Assembly: GCF_033568475.1 (NCBI RefSeq)
Contig: NC_133122.1
Location: 14,698,763-14,762,762 of the forward strand
DNA from: Henckelia pumila
Taxonomy: Eukaryota; Streptophyta; Magnoliopsida; Lamiales; Gesneriaceae
Length of the DNA stretch: 64,000 nt
Direction of reading: 5' to 3'
Below the pieces are notes generated by a model. The model made no database searches, was not told the origin of the DNA, and worked only from the letters and a program-made list of their open reading frames with translations. Numbering within the stretch: the stretch's first letter is position 1; every line of letters starts with the position of its first letter. Below, in pieces: positions 1-10,110 of this stretch. A program made the translations under genes and the position numbers.

Positions 1-551
1 TACTTGTGGGTCTTATTTTGTTTCCTTAACTCACGAGGTTCATATATTTTTTTTAATCAATTATTTTTATAATATAGTTTTGATCAACTGCACCTTAGGG
101 TGAAGGATTTTCATGAGTGACCGGTGAGTTTTAGTGTTGCAAAAAAAAAAACGAAAACAAAAATCATTAAACTTACTAATGAGTTTTAGTGGTGGCTCAC
201 AAAAATATTGCACCTTAGAGTGCAGGATATCAAAATTTTTGTATAAAATACATGTTATCTTTCGAATAGATCCTACAGGCCTTGTTGAATTTACCGCGTC
301 TTTTCCATACTCGAAGTGCTATGCACACACAGAAATGCATAGCCAAAGCCATAGGTCATTATGCTCGTAGAAACACTTTTTTTTTTTTGCGGAGAACTGA
401 GAATTTCACGCAAAGTAATTATTTTTTTCTATCTTATTAATCTATACTATTTTATATTACCTACACTCTACTATTATATAAAGGTCGATGATCTTTGAAT
501 AACTGTTTTTTGGTGTGTCATGGCACAACAAAAATATCTTTCAATTTTATC
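1..551. other. AT-rich intergenic flank, no gene seen
   Basis: I see no supported gene here. The stretch holds short A/T runs and a small degenerate duplication: a motif like gcaccttagggtg is followed by a gagttttagtg motif, and both recur about 100 bp later. The short open frames lack any recognisable domain or coding-like composition. It is the left flank of the hAT element that follows. Confidence 0.6.
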
Positions 552-1850
552 CTTCTAATTAGACCTGGCCACGGGCCGGGTTTGGGTCGGACCCGTCGGG
601 TCCGGGTTGGTATTTTACCAACCATCAACTGGCCCGCCCTTGGCCGGTTCCGGTCCGGGTTGGTGAAGTCAACCCTTGTTTTTTGAAAAAAAATTAATTT
701 TTGTTTAAAAAAAATTACATTTGAACTTTTAAAACTCTATCAAATAATTCATTATCTCAATAAAAAATATATAAAATTATTAAATAAAAAATATATACAT
801 TTAAACTTTTAATGTAGTGACCCTGCATGGTATCACCTACTAATTGGCAACTAATAGCATGCATAAAACTTAATACAGCAAAATAACTTAACAGAGTAAA
901 ACATGCGGAAACAAACCAGAATTTACATATCAGCTTAGTAACATAATCCAGGCTTAAATCTGTAGTGATACAACCAAATCGAAACCTTAAACAGTAAACA
1001 TTATACAGCTATATCGAATCCTGCTGTATAATAAAATCCTCAAGGCTCCTGCTCCCTAGTCCTGCCTTGAACTACCAGCTCCGTCCATCCTGCGACCTGC
1101 CCCATGGAATAGGGTGTCCAAGATAACAACTAGGACGTGAGCACTAACGCCCAGTACATAAACATGAGTACATGTAAATATATGATGCATGCAATATGAT
1201 GACTGGTACAGGATCATCTGAAAAATCATGCTCAGAACCGGCGCCACATGAGTGCTGCCACCGCACGGATCAACCTCTGGGTGCAACCACACTCGTCTAA
1301 TACACCAGAGTAGACAGACATAAATGCCCCCGCCGTCGTGGTACTCTCAGTGACAGACTATCGAGTATAGAGCTGAGCGGCTCTATAGTCAGGTATAACA
1401 AGGTATAGGCTCAACGTGTATATGCACATGACATATGAATATAGAAAGCGGTAAATCATATATCATGCCATATAATAATGCCAAATAAATGCAACATATA
1501 AACATTTATACTCGCTGGCAATCTCAGTCAATGTGTACGTACCTCTAGGCTAGTTCAAGTATAGTAGGATCCTAGGTTCCAAGCCTATATTCAAAAGTTC
1601 ACCGTATCACTACATAAATTCTATAAGCCTTAACTAAGCTAATAAGTACTCCCAAAACTTAAACAGATTCCCGGACCATACCTTCGTCCGTAGTTAGCCC
1701 TTTGGAGTCGTTAGTCCCGGATGACTATAACCACACCTTGGTTATTCCAGAACCTCTATTATAACCGATAGGGCCCTCAAGTGTATATCTCACACTATAT
1801 AACTAAAGAAAGAAACTCGGGAATTCGTATTTAGAAATGAATCTGGGAAG

Positions 1851-1864
1851 CCCTATTTATAGGC
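1851..1864 (-). promoter_or_regulatory. TATA box of Tekay copy 1 3' LTR
   Basis: The minus strand reads GCCTATAAATAGGG, a strong plant TATA box, 16 bp downstream of the first palindromic unit. The identical element is at 7984-7997 in the 5' LTR. Confidence 0.7.
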
Positions 1865-1879
1865 AAAATTCCCGGCCAG

Positions 1880-2157
1880 GATCGGAACTTCCGATTTCAG
1901 GATCGGAGCTTCCGATCCAGCTCATTGCATGCATGTGTGACACGTCGGGATCGGAACTTCCGATCGGGCGATCGGAGCTTCCGATCTGCTCTACGTTCAA
2001 CACTTGTCAAAACTCGTGGCTGAGTCATCGAGCAAAGCTGGCAGCCGGAGATCGGAACTTCCGTTCCAGGATCGGAGCTTCCGATCTCGGTGCTTCCGCT
2101 GAGCTTCCGAAGTGGCTGGGATCGGAGCTTCCGATCTGAGTTCGGAGCTTCCGATCC
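1880..2157. repeat. Cluster of eight near-palindromes GATCGGARCTTCCGATC in LTR U3
   Basis: Eight units with consensus GATCGGAACTTCCGATC or GATCGGAGCTTCCGATC begin near 1880, 1901, 1949, 1970, 2050, 2070, 2120 and 2140. Spacing is irregular, with units often in pairs about 20 bp apart. The same cluster is at 8012-8265 in the other LTR, with one unit fewer. Relative to minus-strand transcription it lies immediately upstream of the TATA box, so a promoter or enhancer array is a reasonable inference. Confidence 0.85.
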
Positions 2158-2259
2158 GGCCCAAACTCAAAAGCCCAATAAACTCCGGAATTGGTTAATT
2201 ACTAACCCTTAATCATGTTTAACATATTATTATCTTAAAATGGAATCTGGGTTACTACA

Positions 2260-2273
2260 TTCTCCCCACCTTT
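2260..2273 (-). other. Polypurine tract of Tekay copy 1
   Basis: The minus strand reads AAAGGTGGGGAGAA directly before the 3' LTR, the expected plus-strand priming site. Confidence 0.8.
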
Positions 2274-2425
2274 AGATATTTCGTCCGCGAAATAACATCT
2301 AAAGACAAATCAAGATAACAATATGAAGCATCAAATCATGTTTTATTACAACAATTATAATTACAACTACATGGTAATCAAAAATACAAAGAAAACAACT
2401 CACTATATTCCGCTTGCATACGACT

Positions 2426-2917
2426 CTAAGTTTCCCAAGTTGCTTCTTCAACGCCTCGGCGCTGCCACTGTACCATCACAAGTGGTATAGTCTTGTTTCG
2501 AAGAACTTTCTCCTTCCTGTCTAGGATACGGATTGGTCGTTCAACAAAAGACAGATCTGGCTCTAGCTGAATATCAGTAGACTGAATCACATGAGATTCA
2601 TCAGCTATATACTGTCGAAGTAACGACACATGAAAAACATTATGTATACTGGAAAGATTTGGCGGTAACGCCAGACGATATGCAACATCTCCGATCTTTT
2701 CCAGTATCTGGAAAGGCCCAATGAAACGAGGAGACAATTTGCCCTTCACGCCGAATCTCATCACCTTCCTAAAAGGTGATACTCGTAGAAACACATATTC
2801 ACCAGGCTCAAACTGAAGTGGCCTGCGACGAATATTAGCATAACTGGCTTGTCTATCTGGAGCAACTTTGATCCTATGCTTGATCAAATCTACCTTGTCT
2901 ACAATCTGCTGCACCAA
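2426..2917 (-). pseudogene. Integrase C-terminus with chromodomain-like tail, Tekay copy 1
   Basis: It begins after the integrase core and carries the GKLSPRFIGPFQILEKIG and NVFHVSLLRQY motifs, followed by the chromodomain-like segment ending VMVQWQRRGVEEATWET. In chromoviruses this tail is thought to guide integration to chromatin. It is separated from the core by a stop codon and ends early after WET, where related elements continue a few more residues. Confidence 0.85.
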
Positions 2918-2935
2918 TTCAGGACCCTCGACTTG

Positions 2936-5358
2936 TCATTCCCCGACTTCATCCCAGAATAACGGAGTACGACACCGTTGACCATACAATGCCTCGAAAG
3001 GTGACATATCAATACTACGATGATAACTGTTATTGTAGGCAAATTCGATCAAAGGTAACTGATCCTGCCAAGATAAGACAAAATCCATGACAGAAGAACA
3101 TAGCATATCCTCCAAAGTACGAATCGTCCGCTCTGACTGTCCGTCAGTCTCCGGATGATATGCAGTGCTCAAACTCAGAGTGGTACCCAACGCCTCCTGA
3201 AAACTACCCCAAAAACGTGAGGTAAATCGCAGGTCTCTATCATTGACTATGCTCACTGGAATCCCATGTAATCGCACTATCTCCTGGATGTATAAACGTT
3301 CCATGCGATCATAAGAATACTCCCGATTATAAGGAATAAAGTGTGCTGATTTTGTCAATCGGTCAACAACGACCCAGATAGCATCACACTGACGTATAGT
3401 CATAGGTAAGTGGGTGACAAAATCCATAGTCACGTGCTCCCACTTCCATTCGGGAATCTCAAGATTCAGCAGTAATCCACCTGGTCGTCGATGTTCAGCC
3501 TTGACCTGTTGACAAATCAAACATCTAGAAACAAATTGATACACACTTCGCTTCATCCCTTTCCACCAGAATCTAATTTGCAAGTCCTTATACATTTTCA
3601 TGCTTTCAGGATGAACTGATAATCGATTCCTGTGAGCTTGAGAAAGAATATCATTCCTGAGCTTCGCATCATTAGGTACAACCACTCGATTAGATAAGCA
3701 CAATAAACCATCTGCCTGAAAATGAAATCCAGATGTATTAATTCCATTGGCTAGACGTGCCAAACGCTGAGTCTTAATATCAGATATCTGAGCATCTCTG
3801 ATCCGAGAATACAATGCTGGCTCAGATAGAATAGTATACAAACGAATCTCATTCCTCCTTTTCTTGTGCTTGAGCGTAAAACTCAATGAACAGCACTCTT
3901 GAATCATATGAGATACTTCACTAGTCTGAAGTGCAGAAAGTCTCACCTGCCGACTCAAGGCATCAGCAATACGATTAACAGAACCTGGATGATATTTGAT
4001 TTCACAATCATAATCTTTCAGAAGATCCATCCAGCGTCTCTGTCGCATATTCAACTCCGCCTGAGTGAATAAATACTTCAAACTCTTGTGATCCGTGAAT
4101 ATCTCAAATTTCTCGCCATAAAGATAATGCCTCCAAATCTTGAGCGCAAATACAATGGCGGCTAACTCGAGATCATGTACTGGATAATTACTCTCATGCA
4201 TCTTCAAGTGTCGAGAAGCATAGGCAATAACATGTCCATGCTGTGTCAGAACACATCCTAACTCCTGACCTGAGGCATTAGTATAGACAACATAACCTCC
4301 TGATCCAGAAGGTAGAGCTAGCACAGGTGCAGTAGTAAGACGTCTACGCAGCTCGTGAAATGACTTCTCACAATCCGAGGACCATATGAAGGAAATATCT
4401 TTCCGAGTAAGCTGTGTCAAAGGCCTCGCCAACTGTGCAAAATTGTCGATGAACCGACGGTAATATCCAGCTAGACCCAAGAAACTACGAATCTTAGCAA
4501 CCGTCGTCGGACGAGACCAGTTCAGCACCGCCTCTATCTTACTAGGATCAACAGATATCCCTTCATTAGAAATCACATGACCGAGAAACACTACTTGATC
4601 AAGCCAAAATTCGCACTTGCTTAATTTCGCATACAGCTGCTTAACTCGTAACGTCTGTAAAACAATCCTTAGATGTTGTGCATGCTCATCCTTGTCATGA
4701 GAATAGACCAGAATATCATCAATGAAGACGATGACAAATCTATCCAGATACTCTCGAAATATCTGATTCATCAGATTCATAAAGACTGCCGGTGCATTCG
4801 TCAAACCAAATGGCATAACCAGAAATTCATAATGCCCATATCTGGTCCTGAAAGCAGTCGTAGAAATATCTGAGTCTCGTACCCGCATCTGGTGGTATCC
4901 CGATCTCAGATCTATCTTGGAGTAAACAGAAGTACCCTGTAGTTGATCGAATAGATCATCAATCCGCGGCAAAGGATACTTATTCTTAATGGTGACACGA
5001 TTCAACTGCCTGTAGTCAATACACAATCGCATCGATCCATCCTTCTTCTTGACAAACAAAACAGGTGCTCCCCACGGGAAACACTCGGACGGATATATCC
5101 CTTATCAAGCAGATCCTGTAACTGCTGTTTCAATTTCCTCATCTCTGATGGTGCCAGACGATAAGGTACTCGGGATATAGGCGTAGTTCCTGGTACTAAA
5201 TCAATACCAAATTCAACCTCTCGCACTGAAGGAAAACCAGGAATCTCATCAGGGAATACATCAGGAAACTCACTGACAACCGGTAACTGATCAATACCCG
5301 TACTACTCGTGGACATATCAACTGCATAGATGAGGTAGCCCTCCCCACCTGACTCCAT
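2936..5358 (-). pseudogene. RT, RNase H and integrase of Tekay copy 1
   Basis: The linker VREVEFGIDLVPGTTPIS (5358 downward) leads into the RT with the FIDD catalytic box ([13 protein letters not shown]), then RNase H, the HHCC zinc region (HRNRLSVH...[11 protein letters not shown]) and a DDE integrase ([26 protein letters not shown]). A one-base loss near 5084 shifts the frame at the usual SVSPWGAP motif. The first RNase H aspartate seems replaced by asparagine (YTNAS where YTDAS is usual). A TGA stop ends the frame just after DEVGE, before the chromodomain part. Confidence 0.9.
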
Positions 5359-5458
5359 GACATGCCTTCAGAGCCGAAACAAGTGGCATCGGAGGTCGCG
5401 CACCCTCACCATAAAAATACCAGCTATCACCCTCAACAGGATGAAACTGTACCAGACG

Positions 5459-5932
5459 CTAATAACAATCCACAGTAGCGTGATACAAAGTCAGCATATC
5501 TATTCCCAAAATACAGTCAAAATCTGTCATTGCTAATATCATCAAATTAGCCGATAATACATTACCCTCAAACTTCAGAAGACAACCCATCACTAGACGC
5601 TTAGTTACTATCTCTTGCTCCAACGGAGTAGATACAACTAAATCCATATCTAATGATACATAAGGTAATCTATGTCTCTTAACAAAACGACTAGAAATAA
5701 AGGAATGCGATGCTCCAGTATCAATTAATAAAAGTGTAGGAATACCACATAACAGAAAGGTACCTGCCAACATGCGATCGCTTCCCTCTGTAGCCTGCTC
5801 CTGAGACAGAGCAAACATCTGCCCTTGAGTCTGGGGACGATAACCAGAAAAACTCTGTGGTGCTGGATGCTGACGTGGAACAATAGAAGCCTGAGATCCA
5901 ACCTGTGATCCCGATCCACTAGCAGAACCCAT
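5459..5932 (-). pseudogene. Aspartic protease region of Tekay copy 1
   Basis: The frame continues from gag. It contains the retroviral-type aspartic protease active site LLIDTGASHSFIS, followed by a flap-like region and FDCILGIDML. In retroelements it cleaves the Gag-Pol polyprotein. A TAG stop at 5459-5461 ends the frame, and coding continues in register downstream (WYFYGEGARPPMP). Confidence 0.85.
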
Positions 5933-5934
5933 GC

Positions 5935-6835
5935 GCTGAGGACAATCTCTCCGCAGATGTCCCTGCTGACCACAAATATAACAAGCACCAGTAGCTCTCC
6001 GACATGAAGCTGCAGGATGCTTCCCTCCACAATGACTACAAAACTCCTCCTTCTTCTTCTAATTCCCAAAACGGAACATACCTCGTGAACCACGAGATCC
6101 AGATGAAGTAGTAGGAGTAGAAGAAGACGTAGGTCCAGATTGCACAACAGATTGAGCTCGAGGCTCAAAAGATCCACTAGGCTGTCCTGACATCATCAAT
6201 TGTGCCCGCCTGTTGCTAGTCTCCACAAGACGGCAACGGTTCACCAAAGTCTCAAAAGATACCGGGTCATCACAGACGACAACCTGAGAGTAGATATCTT
6301 GGTTCAAACCTTGTAGAAAGATATCATACTTCGACGCATCACTCTCATTAATATGAGGACTGAAAGGTAGCAGATCAAGAAATCGTTGCTGATATTGATC
6401 AATAATCATTGATCCTTGTCTCAGAGTAAGCAACTCCATCGATCGTGCTTGGCGAACAGCCGGAGGAAAATACAATTTCTGGAACTCCCGAAAGAAATCC
6501 CCCCAAGTCACCTGTCCTCTCTCAGTACGTGCCTGAGCAGCCTTGGCATCCCACCAAAAACGTGCTCGATCCTCTAAAACAAATTCTAGAACTTCCAATT
6601 TCTGCTCCTCAGTACAATCGAAAGCACGAAAAGTACTCTCGAGTTTAGACATCCAACTCCTCGCCTGTTCAGGATTCTCGCCTCCCACCAAAGGTTTCGG
6701 TCATACTTGCATGAATTTATTAATATAGTAGCGACGTCTACCCTTATGATGACGATGTTGATCATCATGATGGCGGTGATGACGATGATGATGACCACCT
6801 CCCTGACCAACACTACCGTGACTCTCGTCAGCCAT
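5935..6835 (-). pseudogene. Broken gag of Tekay copy 1
   Basis: The reading frame starts at 6835 with a short leader followed by a histidine-rich stretch (HHHRHHRHHDDQHRHH). The retrotransposon gag core follows (6059-6691; motifs ARFWWDAK and FFREFQKLYFP). A CCHC zinc knuckle (CYICGQQGHLRRDCP, about 5940-5990) ends the domain. In-frame stops interrupt it at 6701-6703 (TGA) and 6056-6058 (TAG). Gag would form the particle and bind the element RNA. The histidine run is unusual and comes from a GATGATGGTG-type simple repeat in the DNA. Confidence 0.85.
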
Positions 6836-6929
6836 ATCCTGAAAAGAATTGCACATTAAAATCCCAAATGAGCAAGAATTACTCAAAACTAATTCTAAAT
6901 CCCAAGTACTAATCCCAAAATCTAAGCAT

Positions 6930-6941
6930 GCTCTGATACCA
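6930..6941 (-). other. Primer-binding site, initiator tRNA-Met type
   Basis: The minus strand reads TGGTATCAGAGC, complementary to the 3' end of plant initiator tRNA-Met, separated from the 5' LTR by a short A/T spacer. This fixes the minus-strand orientation of the element. Confidence 0.9.
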
Positions 6942-6945
6942 AAAA

Positions 6946-8372
6946 TGTAGTGACCCTGCATGGTATCACCTACTAACTGGCAACTAATAGCATGCATAAA
7001 ACTTAATACAGCAAAATAACTTAACAGAGTAAAACATGCGGAAACAAACCATAATTTACATATCAGCTTAGTAACATAATCCAGGCTTAAATCTGTAGTG
7101 ATACAACCAAATCGAAACCTTAAACAGTAAACATTATACAGCTATATCGAATCCTGTTGTATAATAAAATCCTCAAGGCTCCTGCTCCCTAGTCCTGCCT
7201 TGAACTACCAGCTCCGTCCATCCTACGACCTGCCACATGGAATAGGGTGTCCAAGATAACAACTAGGACGTGAGCACTAACGCCCAATACATAAACATGA
7301 GTACACGTAAATATATGATGCATGCAACATGATGACTGGTACAGGATCATCTGAAAAATCATGCTCAGAACCGGCGCGACATGAGTGCTGCCACCGCACG
7401 GATCAACCTCTGGGTGCAACCACACTCGTCTAGTACACCAGAGTAGACAGACATAAATGCCCCCGCCGTTGCGGTACTCTCAGTGACAGACTATCGAGTA
7501 TAGAGCTGAGCGGCTCTATAGTCAGGTATAATAAGGTATAGGCTCAACGTGTATATGCACATGACATATGAATATAGAAAGCGGTAAATCATATATCATG
7601 CCATATAATAATGCCAAATAAATGCAACATATAAACATGTATACTCGCTGGCAATCTCAGTCAATGTGTACGTACCTCTAGGCTAGTTCAAGTATAGTAG
7701 GATCCTAGGTTCCAAGCCTATATTCAAAAGTTCACCGTATCACTACATAAATTCTATAAGACTTAACTAAGCTAATAAGTACTCCCAAAACTTAAACAGA
7801 TTTCCGGACCATACCTTCGTCCGTAGTTAGCCCTTTGGAGTCGTTAGTCCCGGATGACTATAACCACACCTTGGTTATTCCAGAACCTCTATTATAACCG
7901 ATAGGGCCCTCAAGTGTATATCTCACACTATATAACTGAAGAAAGAAACTCGGGAATTCGTATTTAGAAATGAATCTGGGAAGCCCTATTTATAGGCAAA
8001 ATTTCTGGCCAGGATCGGAACTTCCGATTTCAGGATCGAAGCTTCCGATCCAGCTCATTGCATGCATGTGTGACACGTCGAGATCGGAACTTCCGATCGG
8101 GCGATCGGAGCTTCCGATCTGCTCTACGTTCAACACTTGTCAAAACTCGTGGCTGAGTCATCGAGCAAAGCTGACAGCCGGAGATCGGAACTTTCGTTCC
8201 AAGATCGGAGCTTCCGATCTCGGTGCTTCCGCTGAGCTTCCGAAGTGGCTGGGATCGGAGCTTCCGATCCGGCCCAAACTCAAAAGCCCAATAAACTCCG
8301 GAATCGGTTAATTACTAACCCTTAATCATGTTTAACATATTATTATCTTAAAATAGAATCTGGGTTACTACA
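6946..8372 (-). repeat. 5' LTR of Tekay copy 1
   Basis: This 1,427-bp LTR is the transcription-starting copy for the minus-strand element. A TATA box (gcctataaataggg on the minus strand) lies at 7984-7997, directly downstream of the palindrome cluster at 8012-8265. The next base inward leads to the primer-binding site. Confidence 0.95.
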
Positions 8373-8557
8373 TTTAACATCTTCTAATATTACATTTATT
8401 CAATAAAAAATATATTATATTTCAACTTTCAACATCTTATATTAAAAACTATATCTATTTCAATTAAAAATCTATTATATTTCAATTTAAACATCTTGTA
8501 TACAAAATTTATTACATTTAATTATTTTCAAATACATTCTAATATCAAATGATCTCT

Positions 8558-8612
8558 TGGCCTAGTGGCATGAGTGGTGCCTCAATACCAGTTGGTCTTG
8601 GGTTCAAAATCC
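8558..8612 (+). other. tRNA-like Pol III promoter boxes (SINE-like relic) inside the hAT element
   Basis: TGGCCTAGTGG at 8558 fits the tRNA A-box consensus, and GGTTCAAAATCC at 8601 is close to a B box, about 33 bp downstream, which is the spacing of a tRNA gene or tRNA-derived SINE head. There is no cloverleaf that would make a functional tRNA. It could be a SINE remnant carried within the transposon or a chance match. Confidence 0.35.
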
Positions 8613-8857
8613 AATATTTGTCGGTATTATATAATATTATTTAAATTTTTAACAAAATAATAATTAAATTATTTTAAAATAGGCCGACCCACCGGGTTGA
8701 CCTGGGCCAACCCGCCCGGAGGGTTGCATAATGAAAAACCGTGACTGGCCCGGTCCGATCACGGTTCCGGGTCAAACCCGTTGACCCGGTTAACTGGCCC
8801 GTTGACCACGGGCCGGTTCCGGGTTTGACCCGGCCCTTGGCCAGGTCTACTTATAAT

Positions 8858-9602
8858 CCACATTTTTTTCCTCTTTTTCTCTTCTACTTTTTTGAATATA
8901 TTATCTTTTCAATAACTAATTTTCAACTACTAAATAATATATTATTTCATAAATAAAAAATTCATAAAATATCATATATTATATCACACACGTAATTGCG
9001 TGTGTTTCTATCTTTAGTTACTAAATATAGTTGCGTTAAATAACATTTCTAAACATAAATTTTGTAATAGCGAATTAAATAGAATAGTATCTATTGCACA
9101 TTTTAGATTCGTTTGAAATGTACTCGCTTCAATTTATGTCTTGATTGAAAAATTCGATGCTACACACGGGGTACTACCCCGTGTGCAGCGTGGATGACTT
9201 TTATTGGCCAAAATCATGTGGGACCCATATGATTTTGCATGTGTGGCCAATTTCTATCCGCACAACTACAGTGAGGATAGTATCTAGTACCCCCACTATA
9301 ACATCGACACTTTCATCTTGATCACAGTTATGGAATGGGCTCATTTTGTTCATTATAACTGTTTTAATCATTTTAACCTTGACCTTGAATATTGTAAATC
9401 GCGCAAGATTTTCCCATACGCGTATTTAGAGCCCTCTTTTTTAACTACACTAGATTGGTATTTTCTGATGATAAATTATAAATAAATATTTTTATGAGAT
9501 GGTATCATGGGTCAATTTCGTGTGACGAACTCCTATTTGAGTCAGATATTAAAATATATTATTGTTTATGTCAAATGTATTACTTTTTATTATATGAGTC
9601 AA
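8858..9602. other. Intergenic DNA with a near-perfect hairpin
   Basis: No gene is seen. At 9159-9189 two 15-base arms with one mismatch flank a single C (gctacacacggggta / taccccgtgtgcagc). A second weaker inverted repeat (aaaatcat / atgatttt) follows at about 9210-9238. The rest is AT-rich. Confidence 0.6.
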
Positions 9603-10110
9603 TGTTTTCATAACAGAATCGATAATCGAACCAATCTACCTTGAAAAAATGGTTCAACCGATCGGACTATTTTAACCAGACGGTAGAACCGAAAAACTGT
9701 TTATATAATATAATATAATGAGTAATATATTTTGAATTTTAAAAACCCAAAATATATATATAAATACACAAAAAAATATTTATAAATATATTCAAAATAT
9801 CAATTATAGTTATATATATTTTAAATTAATTTTAAAAATATATTATTACTAAAATAACATCTTTAATGAAGTACAAATTCCAAATAATCATGCATATATA
9901 CAACAAAATATTAAATTGAAAGTTTTAAAAAGAAAAAAAATGTTTTTTTCGAAAAAAAGAAAATTTTCAAAGAACTGGTTCGATCGATTCTTGATCGGTT
10001 TTGATCTGTTCTGTCCGATTTAACTGTTACAACGGTTTTGAGGGTGTTCCAGACCGGATATTTGACCGGTTCCTAGTCGAACCGATCGGTCCGATCCGGT
10101 TTTGAAAACA
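9603..10110. mobile_element. Inverted-repeat MITE-like element, about 508 bp
   Basis: The left end TGTTTTCATAACAGAATCG resembles the inverted right end TGTTTTCAAAACCGGATCGG. Both subterminal parts are rich in GAACCGATCGG-like words while the centre is AT-rich. I found no clean target-site duplication, so the superfamily is unassigned. No coding capacity is present. Confidence 0.5.

Larger units (their letters stand above)
813..2259 (-). repeat. 3' LTR of Tekay copy 1
   Basis: This 1,447-bp LTR matches 6946-8372 over its whole length, apart from scattered substitutions and a deletion of about 20 bp in the other copy near the last palindromic unit. Read on the minus strand it contains, in order, a cluster of near-palindromic GATCGGA repeats (2157 down to 1880) and a TATA box (1864 down to 1851), so that part is U3. 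Confidence 0.95.
813..8372 (-). mobile_element. Ty3-gypsy LTR retrotransposon, Tekay/Del-like chromovirus (copy 1)
   Basis: It is 7,560 bp with two LTRs (813-2259 and 6946-8372) starting TGTAGTGACC and ending TTACTACA, and a perfect 5-bp duplication TTTAA at 808-812 and 8373-8377. Read on the minus strand, the 5' LTR is the right copy. It is followed by a primer-binding site matching initiator tRNA-Met (6930-6941), then gag, protease, RT, RNase H, integrase and a C-terminal chromodomain-like tail, and a purine tract (2260-2273) before the 3' LTR. This domain order and tail are typical of the Tekay/Del chromovirus clade. Coding frames are broken at several places. The LTRs are close to identical, so insertion is recent. 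It sits inside the hAT element. Confidence 0.93.
560..8849. mobile_element. Non-autonomous hAT-type DNA transposon, interrupted by a gypsy element
   Basis: The left end reads TAGACCTGGCCACGGG and the right end is its inverted complement with one mismatch (TAGACCTGGCCAAGGG). The flanking 8-bp sequences are CTTCTAAT (552-559) and CTTATAAT (8850-8857), matching at 7 of 8 positions. This length is the hAT hallmark. Both ends carry GC-rich subterminal tracts of 130-170 bp built from CCGGGT/ACCCG words. Without the nested gypsy element (813-8372 plus one 5-bp duplication) the transposon is only about 0.72 kb, AT-rich inside, with no transposase. It would need a transposase supplied in trans. The family call rests on terminal structure alone. 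Confidence 0.75.

Noticed and set aside
134..686. Short open frames at the left edge
   Set aside because: They start in A-rich repeats or inside the GC-rich hAT end and show no homology I recognise.
1837..2139. 100-codon open frame GSELPI-repeat protein in the LTR
   Set aside because: It is a translation of the palindromic DNA repeats and lies in U3 on the strand opposite to the element's genes. The same frame recurs at 7970-8311. DNA-level repetition explains it.
1880..2157. Possible CRISPR-like array
   Set aside because: Units are irregularly spaced, near-palindromic, without unique spacers of constant length, and lie in a plant LTR.
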